In this document: positions 36,521-45,514 of the stretch, piece by piece
Layout: each line of letters begins with the position of its first letter
How positions within the stretch are numbered: the stretch's first letter is position 1
Assembly (NCBI GenBank): GCA_903916195.1
Contig: CAIWVP010000081.1
Location: forward strand, 1-62,318
DNA from: an uncultured Verrucomicrobiota bacterium
Lineage (GTDB): Bacteria; Verrucomicrobiota; Verrucomicrobiia; Limisphaerales; UBA9464
Direction: 5' to 3'
DNA length: 62,318 bases
Notes under the pieces: generated by a model
Told to the model about the DNA's origin: nothing
What the model saw: only the letters and a program-made list of their open reading frames with translations
Databases searched by the model: none
Position numbers and translations under genes: made by a program

Positions 36521-36556
36521 GAAACGGCGGGCCTTCATCGGCTCGCCGTTTTGTTT
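36521..36556 (+). terminator. Intrinsic terminator after pnp
   Basis: AAACGGCGgGCC and GGCtCGCCGTTT pair as a 12-bp stem with one mismatch and a 6-nt loop, running into TGTTTT. It starts 22 bp after the pnp stop. Confidence 0.9.
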
Positions 36557-36770
36557 TCGCCAGGCCGCCGTAAGGCAGGGATCTACAGGCGGGTAGCCCG
36601 GCCTCCGATTCGGTGGATCGCCGACTTCGGTCCTCCGGCCCATTTCCGGTCCGGTTTCCTGCAGACTTGACTGTCCGCGATCCGCTAAAAGGTATCCATA
36701 CCGGCTGGATAGAACGGATTGCCGCGCTGTTCATTTGTCTGCTTCCGCCTTCGCCGGGTTAAAAAGCACA

Positions 36771-37090
36771 GTGAACGATAACGCGGACCGGCAGCGTCTC
36801 GCGGAATCCGTCCGTCCGGATTCCCAAGAGGCGTTCCGCGAGATCGTCCGCAGGCACTTGGCCCCTGTGCATCCGGCTGCCGTGAGGAGGGGCGTCGACC
36901 GTCACTTGGTGGCGGATCTCGCCCAAGGTGTCTTCGCCGCGCTCGCCCGGCCGGAGGATCCTCGCAAGTCCGCGCGGTGATCGCCGGCGGGTTGCATCGC
37001 ACCGCCCAGGACCTCGCGGCCTCAGGCGTCCGCACCGAGATCCGGCGACGCGCCCGGGAACACGAAACCGCCGCCCTGCGGACGTTTTTC
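36771..37090 (+). pseudogene. ECF-type RNA polymerase sigma factor remnant
   Basis: From a GTG at 36771, frame 3 encodes VNDNADRQRLAESVRPDSQEAFREIVRRHLAPVHPAAVRRGVDRHLVADLAQGVFAALARP, which matches region 2 of verrucomicrobial ECF-like sigma factors (AAF-x-ELVRRHLPLVYSAALRQ type). It stops at 36980. The next frame continues with GGLHRTAQDLAASGVRTEIRRRAREHETAALR, the block that normally follows (GWLHRTARFAAS type). Region 4 is missing. A frameshift plus truncation make this a dead gene. The rest of 36557-37297 holds nothing else I recognise apart from the mreB promoter zone. Confidence 0.72.
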
Positions 37091-37297
37091 CACGGACACC
37101 GCGTGGGTCTTCGAGATCGAGCTCCTCGGGATTCCTCTGGCGAAGGAGGAGTGACCGTAGGACACCGATGCCGGTATCTCCGTTTGTGACGCCGCCGGAC
37201 AAAGACCGCCCAGGTTACCCCCAAGTTGTTCAGGCTTTGCCTTGACCCGATTTCCTCCGCGCCGCCATCGTCCGCGCTGTGCTTTTGGGCACGCTCC

Positions 37298-38326
37298 ATG
37301 TTTGCGCAACTCAAAGGTCTCTTCTCTAACGACATCGGGATCGACCTCGGTACGGCGAACTCGCTCGTCTACGTGCGGGACCAGGGCATCGTGCTCCGGG
37401 AGCCATCCGTGGTCGCCATCCAGGCCGGCACGACCAACGTGCTGGCGGTGGGTGAAGAGGCCAAGCGCATGCTCGGGCGCACCCCGGGCAACATCGTGGC
37501 CATCCGTCCGATGAAGGACGGTGTGATCGCGGACTTCGAGATCACCGAAGCGATGCTCCGGCACTTCATCCAGAAGGTGCACCATCGGAAGCTGATCGCC
37601 CCGCGCGTCGTCGTGGCGGTGCCCAGCGGCATCACCGAGGTCGAGAAGCGCGCGGTGAAGGACTCGGCCACGCATGCCGGGGCCCGCGAGGTCTACCTCA
37701 TCGAGCAGCCCATGGCATCGGCCATCGGCGTCGGTCTCCCGGTCCACGAACCGGCCGGCAACATGATCGTGGACATCGGCGGCGGCACCTGCGAGATCGC
37801 GGTCATATCGCTCGCCGGCATCGTGTTCAGCCGGAGTGTCCGGGTGGGCGGCGATGAATTCGACGACACGATCGTCGCGCACCTGAAACGTGCACATAAT
37901 TTGATGATCGGCGAACGCACCGCCGAGGAGATCAAGATCCGTATCGGCTCCGCGGCCCCGCTCGAGCAGGAACTGACCATGGAGGTGAAAGGCCGCGATC
38001 TCGCGGCCGGTCTCCCCAAGACGGTCATCGTCCGCTCGGAAGAGATCCGCGAAGCCCTCCAGGAACCGCTTTCCAGCATCCTTGAGTCCGTCCGCATCAC
38101 CCTGGAACGCTGCCCGCCTGAGCTCTCGTCCGACCTGGTCGACCGAGGCATCATGATGGCGGGCGGTGGCGCCCTGCTCCGTAATATCGACCGGATGATC
38201 GCGAAGGAGACGGGACTTCCCGTCCACATCGCCGACGATCCGTTGACCGCGGTCTGCACGGGCACAGGGAGGGTGTTGCAGGAGCTCAGCTTCCTGAAGC
38301 GCGTCGCCTCGAGCTCGACGTCCTGA
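37298..38326 (+). CDS. mreB: Rod-shape-determining protein MreB
   Basis: A 342-residue actin-like ATPase that guides the cell-wall elongation complex at the inner membrane. [28 protein letters not shown] (phosphate 1), [21 protein letters not shown] (phosphate 2) and [17 protein letters not shown] (adenosine) are the actin-fold motifs. The N-terminus [18 protein letters not shown] is family-typical, including the amphipathic membrane-binding start. The open frame upstream (from 37226) is not conserved. First gene of the mreBCD-mrdA-rodA-rne run. Confidence 0.97.
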   Translation: MFAQLKGLFSNDIGIDLGTANSLVYVRDQGIVLREPSVVAIQAGTTNVLAVGEEAKRMLGRTPGNIVAIRPMKDGVIADFEITEAMLRHFIQKVHHRKLIAPRVVVAVPSGITEVEKRAVKDSATHAGAREVYLIEQPMASAIGVGLPVHEPAGNMIVDIGGGTCEIAVISLAGIVFSRSVRVGGDEFDDTIVAHLKRAHNLMIGERTAEEIKIRIGSAAPLEQELTMEVKGRDLAAGLPKTVIVRSEEIREALQEPLSSILESVRITLERCPPELSSDLVDRGIMMAGGGALLRNIDRMIAKETGLPVHIADDPLTAVCTGTGRVLQELSFLKRVASSSTS

Positions 38327-38369
38327 TCTCTTCGGCCCCGCGTTCGCCCCGATCGGATCGGAGCGAACT

Positions 38370-39176
38370 TTGTCCAAACGCGCACATCATCTGGCGATCG
38401 GCACCGTGGCGGTGCTCGCTTTGGTCGTCTTGAACCTGCCCCCGGCAACGGCGGGCCGGGTCAAGCTGGCTTTCGCCGGCCTGTTCCTGCCCCTTTTCGG
38501 CATCGCCGGCAGCGGCCAGTCCTTCGTTGATCGCGCCAGCTATGCGCTGTTCACCCGTTCCACGCTCATCTCGGAGGTCGAGCGCCTGGGGAAAGAGAAC
38601 GCCGACCTCCGCCTCGCCGCGCTCCAGGCCCAGGGCGCGATGACCGAGAACGCCCGTCTCCGGGCATCGCTCGGTTGGACGCCCAAGGCGCCTTGGAAGC
38701 GTCGCGCCGCCCGCGTCGTCGGACGCGAACCGACGACGTTCTGGCGCAACATCAACATCGACGTCGGCGCGCGCGACGGGATGCTGGTCAACCAAGCGGT
38801 GCTCACCGGCGACGGCCTCGTCGGGCGCATCCGCGAGGTCGGCCCCACGCAGAGCCAGGTCGCGCTCATCGGCGACCCCGATTGCGGCGTGTCGGTCATC
38901 ATCGCCGAGACGCGCGACAACGCGGTGATCCAGGAGGCCCGATCGGCCGCGATCGGCGACGGCTACGTCACGCTGCGCACGCTCCAGAACAGCCCGGAGA
39001 TCCTCGCCGGCCATCTCGTGCTCACCAGTGGTCTCGGCGGCGTCTTCCCGCGCGATATCCCGGTCGGCCGCATCGTGGACACCCGGTCGGTCGGTGGCGG
39101 CCTTTACACCGAGGCCCGCGTCAAACTCGCCGCGAATCTCAACCGCCTGGAAGAAGTCTGGGTCCTCACGCCATGA
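38370..39176 (+). CDS. mreC: Rod-shape-determining protein MreC
   Basis: A 268-residue periplasmic scaffold of the elongasome with one N-terminal membrane segment (about 8-27), then a coiled coil (about 65-95; EVERLGKENADLRLAALQAQGAMTENARL) and a beta domain with ARVVGREPTTFWRNINIDVGARDGMLVNQAVLTGDGLVGRI, the conserved MreC block. It connects MreB to PBP2 and RodA. The start codon is TTG, 43 bp after mreB; I see no better in-frame ATG. Confidence 0.93.
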   Translation: MSKRAHHLAIGTVAVLALVVLNLPPATAGRVKLAFAGLFLPLFGIAGSGQSFVDRASYALFTRSTLISEVERLGKENADLRLAALQAQGAMTENARLRASLGWTPKAPWKRRAARVVGREPTTFWRNINIDVGARDGMLVNQAVLTGDGLVGRIREVGPTQSQVALIGDPDCGVSVIIAETRDNAVIQEARSAAIGDGYVTLRTLQNSPEILAGHLVLTSGLGGVFPRDIPVGRIVDTRSVGGGLYTEARVKLAANLNRLEEVWVLTP

Positions 39177-39273
39177 AACGGACGACGATGGACATCGGAT
39201 CGAGGACGAAGGAAGGCCCCCAAGCCGTTGTAGTCGTCTCCCGGGCCGGCATCCGGCCGGGTGCCTTATCCGC

Positions 39274-39825
39274 ATGAACTGGTTGCCGAACACCCTCCTG
39301 TTCTTCGCCGCCTGGCTGGCGGTGTTCGCGCAGACGCAGTTCGCGCCGGTCGCGGGGCTGCTCGGCGCGCCGCTGTGCATCGTGCCGGCGCTGGTCGTGT
39401 ATGCCGCCTTGACGAGCAACATCGCCGTGATGACCGGGCTGGTGCTGTTCGCCGGGATGGCGATCGATTCGCTCTCCGCGAACCGGGTCGGTGTGAGCCT
39501 GCCTCCGCTCTTCGTCGTCGGGTTCCTGGTCCACGCCCGACAGCATCTCATCCTGCGCGACCAGGTCTACGCGCAGGTCTGGCTCGGGATCGGCGCCGGC
39601 TGGGCCGTGCCGCTGGGCACGCAGACGCTGCTCTCGATGGTCCGCCCGGAGCCGATCAGCGGATGGCCGACGCTCTGGCACCTGGTCTTCGGCGCCGCGC
39701 TGAACGGCGCGATGTGCCCGCTCTGCTTCGTGCTGTTCGGCCGCCTGCGCGACGCGTTCGATTACCGACCGGTGGTGGAATCCAGTTTCCGGCCGGACCG
39801 CCAGATCAAGCGAGGCAGGTCATGA
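39274..39825 (+). CDS. mreD: Rod-shape-determining protein MreD
   Basis: A 183-residue integral membrane protein with about five hydrophobic segments (WLPNTLLFFAAWLAVFAQTQ, LLGAPLCIVPALVVYAAL, VMTGLVLFAGMAIDSL, PLFVVGFLVHARQHLI, LWHLVFGAALNGAMCPLCFVLFG). Sequence is poorly conserved in this family, but size, topology and position between mreC and mrdA identify it. The start MNWLPN lies 97 bp after mreC. Confidence 0.87.
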   Translation: MNWLPNTLLFFAAWLAVFAQTQFAPVAGLLGAPLCIVPALVVYAALTSNIAVMTGLVLFAGMAIDSLSANRVGVSLPPLFVVGFLVHARQHLILRDQVYAQVWLGIGAGWAVPLGTQTLLSMVRPEPISGWPTLWHLVFGAALNGAMCPLCFVLFGRLRDAFDYRPVVESSFRPDRQIKRGRS

Positions 39826-39963
39826 AGGTCCTCGTCATGACATCGTTTCCGGGCGGCGCGCCGGTCCGGCCATGTTTGAACGGCCCCGGTTTCCGTCTGT
39901 CCATCCGCGCGTCCCGCGCGCATCCCGGCGGACAGACCCCATCGTCCGCCATCCGTTCCTGAC

Positions 39964-42009
39964 GTGCTCGTCTTCGACCAGCTCAACAAAGGAGACCGCA
40001 ACCTGCGCATCGTCGCATGGGCCATGCTGGCCGGATTCCTCGCGCTCGCGGCGCAGCTCTGGCGGCTCCAGGTCTTCTCGGCGGACCGCTACCGCGCGAC
40101 GCAGCTGACCCAGAGCTTCAAGACGGTCCGCATGCCGGCGCTGCGCGGCAAGATCCTCGACCGCCACCGGAACGAGCTGGTCGGGAACGTACCGCGGTTC
40201 CGGCTCGACCTCTACCTCCACGAACTGCGGCCGCAGTTCAAGGCGGAGTACCAGAAGATCAAGCAGCAGGTCTTGGTCGCCAAGCGGGGGGCGGTGGGCG
40301 GCGAGGCGGCGCCGGAGGAGAACTTCCTCGCGCACCTCCTCTCGAAGTTCCGCAAGCACAAGAACGCCGCGCGGTTCACCAGCGACGAGGTCGCGGCGAT
40401 GGAACGGCGCGCGCGCTTCCTCGTCGTCAGCAACACTGTCGCCGCGGTCGGCGCCCGCATGGGCCTGTCGCTGCCGCTGAACGAGGAGGCGCTCCAGCGG
40501 CATTATCTCCAGCGCCGGTTCCTCCCGCTCTCGGTGCTGCCCAACTGCACGCCGGCGCAGGTCGCGTTCGTCACCGAGCAGGGCGGGAGCATCCCGGGCG
40601 TCGCCTTGGAACAGGTCGCCGTCCGCAGTTATCCGAACGGACCTCTGGGCGTGCATCTCCTCGGTCATCTGAGGCGTGACGATGGCGAGGGCGAGGACGA
40701 CAGCTCCTTTGATTACCGTTTGCCCGACTACGTCGGCGGAATCGGCCTCGAGCAATCGTTCGACCGCGAGCTCCGCGGCGTGCCCGGCGCGAAGAGCATC
40801 CTCGTCAACAGCGCCGGTTATCGCGCGCGACAGGCCGAGGAGGTCCTCACGCCCGCGCAGCCCGGCCAGAACCTCGTGACCACCCTGGATCGCGACCTCC
40901 AGAAAGAGGTCGAGAAGGCGCTGAACTCCGTGAAGGCCGGCGACGAGCGCGGCGCGGTCGTGGTCATGGACCCTCGCAACGGCGACGTGCTCGCGATGGC
41001 CTCGGCCCCGGCGTTCAACCCGGTCGAGTTCATCGACGGCGTCAGCTCGGCCCGCTGGACCAACTTCTTCATGGCCGAGCCGTGGCGTCCGATGTTCAAC
41101 CGTGCCACCTACGGCGAATACGCCCCGGGCTCGATCTTCAAGATCATCAACGCGCTCGCGCTGCTCGAGAACGGGCTGGATCCCGCCGAACTGTTCACCG
41201 TGGGCGCTGATCCGGCCCGGCCCGGCCGCAGCGCCTATCACCTCGGTCGGCGCAAGATCGAGGACACCGCGCCGCCTGGCGAATACGATTTCCGCCGCGC
41301 CTTCATCCGGTCGAGCAACAGCTACTTCATCGACCACGGGCTCAAGCTCGGTTGGGAGAAGCTCCTCGCCATGGGGCATCATTTCGGCCTCGGCGAGCAC
41401 ACCGGCATCCGCATCGGCGAGGAGGCGGACGGCGATTTCCCCACCTTCTCCGCGGTGCAATCGGGCCGGTGGAAGCAAGGAAGCAGCCAAGGCGTCTTGG
41501 CCGATGTCAGCATCGGTCAGCAGATCACGGTCACCCCGGTCCAGATGGCCGTCATGCTCTCCACGGTGGCGAACGGCGGCAAGGTCTTCTGGCCGCGGGT
41601 CGTGGACCGGCTCGAACCTGCCGACGTCCTCTCCGAGGAGCCGACCGTCAACGTGAAGCCCGGTCAACTGCGCGACCGCATCGAGCTGCCGCAGCGCGTG
41701 TGGGACCTCGTCCGTGCCGCGATGCGCGACGACGTGCTCGACAACGAGGGCTCCGGCAAGGCGTCCCGGCTGAAAGACTTCGCGGTGTGCGGCAAGACGG
41801 GCACGGCGGAGATCAAGGGCAACGGCCGCAAGGACAAGGTGACCTGGTTCGCCAGCTTCGGGCCCTACGAGGCGCCGCGCTACGTCGTCATCGTGATGGT
41901 CGAGAGCGGCGGATCCGGCGGCGGCACCTGCGCGCCGGTGGCCAAGCAGATCTACCAGTACCTGCAAGGGCGCGAGCAGGGGACGGTGAAAGGGCTGGCG
42001 AGGAACTGA
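39964..42009 (+). CDS. mrdA: Penicillin-binding protein 2 (elongasome transpeptidase)
   Basis: A 681-residue class B PBP that crosslinks side-wall peptidoglycan together with RodA. One N-terminal membrane segment (about 17-35), then the dimerisation/pedestal domain (RGKILDRHRNELVGNVPRFRLDLYL). Transpeptidase motifs are SIFK (390-393, catalytic Ser), SSN (450-452) and KTGTAE (611-616). The insert EVAAMERRARFLVVSN to HYLQRRF is charged. GTG start. The stop is followed after one base by rodA, so the two are coupled. Confidence 0.95.
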   Translation: MLVFDQLNKGDRNLRIVAWAMLAGFLALAAQLWRLQVFSADRYRATQLTQSFKTVRMPALRGKILDRHRNELVGNVPRFRLDLYLHELRPQFKAEYQKIKQQVLVAKRGAVGGEAAPEENFLAHLLSKFRKHKNAARFTSDEVAAMERRARFLVVSNTVAAVGARMGLSLPLNEEALQRHYLQRRFLPLSVLPNCTPAQVAFVTEQGGSIPGVALEQVAVRSYPNGPLGVHLLGHLRRDDGEGEDDSSFDYRLPDYVGGIGLEQSFDRELRGVPGAKSILVNSAGYRARQAEEVLTPAQPGQNLVTTLDRDLQKEVEKALNSVKAGDERGAVVVMDPRNGDVLAMASAPAFNPVEFIDGVSSARWTNFFMAEPWRPMFNRATYGEYAPGSIFKIINALALLENGLDPAELFTVGADPARPGRSAYHLGRRKIEDTAPPGEYDFRRAFIRSSNSYFIDHGLKLGWEKLLAMGHHFGLGEHTGIRIGEEADGDFPTFSAVQSGRWKQGSSQGVLADVSIGQQITVTPVQMAVMLSTVANGGKVFWPRVVDRLEPADVLSEEPTVNVKPGQLRDRIELPQRVWDLVRAAMRDDVLDNEGSGKASRLKDFAVCGKTGTAEIKGNGRKDKVTWFASFGPYEAPRYVVIVMVESGGSGGGTCAPVAKQIYQYLQGREQGTVKGLARN

Positions 42010-42010
42010 T

Positions 42011-43216
42011 ATGTTCGCCCCCTCCCTCAACCGCCGCGAACCGCGCATCCAATGGGCGATGTGGAGCGCTGTCCTGGGGCTGATGCTCATCGGCACGGCG
42101 TTCATCTTCTCGGCGACCGGCGATTCGGACGCGGCCGCCAACCTGCCGTGGTGGCGCTACCGGGCTTTCGGACATGTGCTGGCTTCCGTCGCCGGCATCG
42201 CGGTGGTCTCCGGCCTGTGCCTCGTGGAGTACGGCCGGTTGGCGCGTTGGGCGCTCGTGGCCTACTGGGCGAGCATCGTGCTGCTCGTCTGCGTCTTCTT
42301 CTTCGGCGCGTCGCGCAACGGCGCGAAACGGTGGCTCGACCTCGGGCCGGTGCAGTTCCAGCCGAGCGAGTTCGCCAAGCTCGCGTTCCTCTTCGCCCTG
42401 GCGAACTTCCTCTCTCGCCCGGCCGACGAGCTCCGGCTGCCGGGCAACTTCCTCAAGGCGCTCGGCATGGCGCTGCTGCCGTTCGGCATCATCCTCAAGG
42501 AGCCGGACCTCGGCTCCGCCCTGGTGTTCATGCCGTCGACGCTGGTGATGATGTTCGTCGCCGGCGTGCCGCGCGCGATGCTCGGCAAGTTCATCGGCGG
42601 CGGGGCGCTGCTGGCGGCACTGGTCCTGGTGGACGTGCTCTTCGCGCCTCCCGGCTGGAAATTCGTGAAGCTCGAGGGCTACCAGAGCCGTCGGCTCCAG
42701 GTGTACTTCGGCCTCGATTTCACCCCGCGCGGCGCCACGCCGGAGCAGGCGCGGCAGGCCCGGATGCTCCAGCGCGACACCGCCATGAACGTCGACCAGG
42801 CGCTGATCTCCATCGGCTCCGGCGGCATCGTCGGCAAAGGCTGGCGCGAAGGCACCCAGCACTCGCTCGGCTTCCTGCCGCGGTTGGGTGCGCACAACGA
42901 TTTCATCTTCTCCGTGATCGCCGAGGAAAAGGGTTTCCTCGGCAGCATGACGGTCCTCGCCCTTTACGGCGTGGTGCTCTTCATGGGCATCAGGACCGCC
43001 GGCCAAGCCCGCGACCGGCTTGGCCGCATCCTCGCGACCGGAGTCGTGACGCTGCTGTCCACGCACATCTTCGTGAACATCGGCATGAACATCCGGCTGG
43101 TGCCGGTGACGGGCATCCCGCTGCCCCTGCTCAGCGCAGGAGGAACCTCAGTGCTCTGCTCCCTGGTCGCCATCGGCATCCTCCAGAACATCCATCTCTA
43201 CCGGCGTCATCACTGA
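42011..43216 (+). CDS. rodA: RodA, SEDS peptidoglycan glycosyltransferase
   Basis: A 401-residue SEDS-family lipid II polymerase with about ten membrane segments, working with PBP2 in elongation. NGAKRWLDLGPVQFQPSEFAKLAFLFALA and LKEPDLGSALVFMPSTLVMMFVAG are conserved blocks. DRDTAMN-like RDTAMNVDQALISIGSGGIVGKGWREGTQHSLGFLPRLGAHNDFIFSVIAEEKGFLG and the C-terminal GIPLPLLSAGGTSVL complete the signature. It starts one base after mrdA and ends 18 bp before the rne/rng gene. Confidence 0.96.
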   Translation: MFAPSLNRREPRIQWAMWSAVLGLMLIGTAFIFSATGDSDAAANLPWWRYRAFGHVLASVAGIAVVSGLCLVEYGRLARWALVAYWASIVLLVCVFFFGASRNGAKRWLDLGPVQFQPSEFAKLAFLFALANFLSRPADELRLPGNFLKALGMALLPFGIILKEPDLGSALVFMPSTLVMMFVAGVPRAMLGKFIGGGALLAALVLVDVLFAPPGWKFVKLEGYQSRRLQVYFGLDFTPRGATPEQARQARMLQRDTAMNVDQALISIGSGGIVGKGWREGTQHSLGFLPRLGAHNDFIFSVIAEEKGFLGSMTVLALYGVVLFMGIRTAGQARDRLGRILATGVVTLLSTHIFVNIGMNIRLVPVTGIPLPLLSAGGTSVLCSLVAIGILQNIHLYRRHH

Positions 43217-43234
43217 CGCGACTTCTCCCATCCC

Positions 43235-45229
43235 ATGAGTCAACAGACATTCAAGAAAGGCCGCGGCCCGATGCGCTTCAAACCGACGCGCGGGCTCGGC
43301 ACGCCCCAGCCCAACCTCGGGGCCGCCACCGCTCGCGCCGGCGCCATCGGCGAGAAGACCGCCGAGGACCCCCTCTTCGACCGCCGCCGCCACGAATCCG
43401 AGATCCGCCGCGCCGAGAACCTCGCCGCCGGCCTGCCCGAGGACGCCGCCGACGCGCCCGACGAGACGCAGCGTAGCAAGACCGGACGCGACCAGCGCTT
43501 CCGGCGTCCCGACCTCTCCAAGTCGCCGGAGATCACCGAGGCGGACGAGGCCTCCGAATCCGCCCCCCGCACGCCCAAGGAACGCGGGCCGCGGACCCTG
43601 ATGGAGAAGGCCAGGGCGGCGGTGAAGCACGTCGTCAAGAAGGTCAAGCAGCTCATCAAGCCGGAGCCGAAGCAGAACCTGGAGGTCATCATCAACACCG
43701 AGCCGCTCGAGACGCGCGTCGCCGTGCTCATCGAGAACAAGCTCGAGGATTTCACCGTCGAGCGGACCAACACCGAGCGCCTCGTCGGCAGCATCTACAA
43801 GGGCAAGGTCAGGAACCTCGAGGACGGCCTCAAGGCGGCCTTCGTCAACATCGGCTTCGAGAAGAACGCCTTCCTCCATTATTGGGACATCATCCCCAAC
43901 AGCTTCGACTCCAGCGTCGAGGTCGTGGAGCGCGACGGCGGCAAGGGCAAGAAGCGCGACGCCAAGCCCAAGATCACCCAGAAGGACGTGCCGAAGCTCT
44001 ACCCGGTCGGCTCCGAGATCATCGTCCAGGTGACCAAGGGCCCCATCGGCACCAAGGGCCCTCGCGTCACCACCAACCTCTCGCTCCCCGGCCGCTACCT
44101 CGTGCTCCTGCCGAACTCCGACCAGTCCGGCGTCAGCCGGAAGATCGAGGACACCGAGGAGCGCCAACGCCTCAAGAAGATCGTCCGCGAGCTCACCCTG
44201 CCCGAGGGCATGGGCGTGATCGTCCGCACCGCCGGCGAAGGCAAGCTCAAGCGCTACTTCATCCGCGACGTGGCGATGCTGCTCGAGGAATGGAAGCAGA
44301 TCCAGGAGCGCACCAAGACCCAGCCGCTCGCGACCTGCGTCTTCCAGGAGCCCGACCTCATCGAGCGCACCGTGCGCGACTTCCTCACCGAGGACGTCAC
44401 CCGCATCGTCGTGGACGACCCGAAGAAGTTCGAGGCCATCCGCGACAGCATCGCCAAGATCAGCGCGCGCTCGTCGAAGAAGGTCCACTTCTACAACGAG
44501 GCCCAGCCGCTCTTCGACCGCTACAACGTCAGCAAGCAGCTCGAGGCCGCCTTCGGCCGCCAGGTCACGCTCAAGAGCGGCGGCTACCTCATCATCGACG
44601 AGACCGAGGCGCTCGTGGCGATCGACGTCAACACCGGCAAGCACAAGGGCACCAAGGACCACGACCTCAACCTGCTCAAGGTGAACCTCGAAGCCGCCGA
44701 CGAGATCGCCCGCCAGCTCCGCCTCCGCAACATGGGCGGCATCATCGTGCTCGACTTCATCGACATGAAGTCGCGCAAGGACCAGCAGAACCTCTACCAG
44801 CGCATGAAGGAGAACCTGAAGCGCGACAAGGCCAAGACCCACGTCCTGCCGCTCTCCCAGCTCGGCCTCATGGAGATGACGCGCCAGCGCCACACCGAGT
44901 CGATCGCCGCGGCGATGTATGTGGATTGCCCGCACTGCAAGGGCCGCGGCGTGGTGAAGAGCCCGGAGAGCATGAGCGTGGAGATCCAGCGCAAGCTCAC
45001 CAGCATCATGAAGGCCCGCGTGCGCAGCGAGGACGACTTCCAGCTGCGGGTGCACTGCAACCAGGAGGTGCTCGACCGCCTGCGGACGCAGGACGAGAAG
45101 CTGCTCATCGAGCTCGAGAAGAAGTTCTTCGCGAAGCTCAGCTTCCGGCCCGAGCCGACCTACGGCAACGAGCAGTGGGCGATCTTCAACGCCATGAACA
45201 ACCAGGAGCTGGCCAAGAACCAGAACTGA
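43235..45229 (+). CDS. RNase E/G-family endoribonuclease
   Basis: A 664-residue endoribonuclease of the RNase E/G family that processes rRNA and mRNA. A charged, basic N-terminal extension of about 140 residues (RGPMRFKPTRGLG, ESAPRTPKERGPRTLMEKA) precedes the S1 domain (GSIYKGKVRNLEDGLKAAFVNIGFEKNAFLH). The catalytic DNase-I-like domain has IDVNTG (D464) and VLDFIDM (D507), and the zinc-link is CPHC (565-568). There is no long disordered C-terminal degradosome scaffold, so it is closer to RNase G in this respect. Last gene of the elongasome run and followed by a terminator; rng also sits next to mreBCD in E. coli. Confidence 0.93.
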   Translation: MSQQTFKKGRGPMRFKPTRGLGTPQPNLGAATARAGAIGEKTAEDPLFDRRRHESEIRRAENLAAGLPEDAADAPDETQRSKTGRDQRFRRPDLSKSPEITEADEASESAPRTPKERGPRTLMEKARAAVKHVVKKVKQLIKPEPKQNLEVIINTEPLETRVAVLIENKLEDFTVERTNTERLVGSIYKGKVRNLEDGLKAAFVNIGFEKNAFLHYWDIIPNSFDSSVEVVERDGGKGKKRDAKPKITQKDVPKLYPVGSEIIVQVTKGPIGTKGPRVTTNLSLPGRYLVLLPNSDQSGVSRKIEDTEERQRLKKIVRELTLPEGMGVIVRTAGEGKLKRYFIRDVAMLLEEWKQIQERTKTQPLATCVFQEPDLIERTVRDFLTEDVTRIVVDDPKKFEAIRDSIAKISARSSKKVHFYNEAQPLFDRYNVSKQLEAAFGRQVTLKSGGYLIIDETEALVAIDVNTGKHKGTKDHDLNLLKVNLEAADEIARQLRLRNMGGIIVLDFIDMKSRKDQQNLYQRMKENLKRDKAKTHVLPLSQLGLMEMTRQRHTESIAAAMYVDCPHCKGRGVVKSPESMSVEIQRKLTSIMKARVRSEDDFQLRVHCNQEVLDRLRTQDEKLLIELEKKFFAKLSFRPEPTYGNEQWAIFNAMNNQELAKNQN

Positions 45230-45248
45230 AGAGCCCGCCCCCGACCCG

Positions 45249-45277
45249 GCCGCGCCCGCCACGGGCGCGGCTTTTTT
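45249..45277 (+). terminator. Intrinsic terminator of the mreB-rne gene run
   Basis: A perfect 9-bp GC stem GCCGCGCCC-gccac-GGGCGCGGC followed by six T, about 20 bp after the rne/rng stop. Confidence 0.95.
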
Positions 45278-45514
45278 GTTCCGTCACGGAGGATGCATCG
45301 GCGGATCGGTCGGCGATGGGACCCGTGCGCCGACCTGCTGGCGCGAGGAGCCTCGGGAACGATGCCTGCGCTCTCGGTTCCCGCGGATCCATGCGAAGAT
45401 CTCCGCCTCCCGTGACGGTGGGGCGTTGTCTTCCCGCCCGTCGTGCCGGAGGCCTCGGGGGCGGGAAGACGGCTTTCGCTGGGCAGACCCGCGCCGCGCG
45501 TTCCGTCCAAGGAT

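Noticed and set aside
43148-45262. A 704-residue minus-strand open frame opposite rne/rng
   Set aside because: Leu/Val/Asp/His-rich antisense artefact of the G/C-ending codons of the RNase gene.
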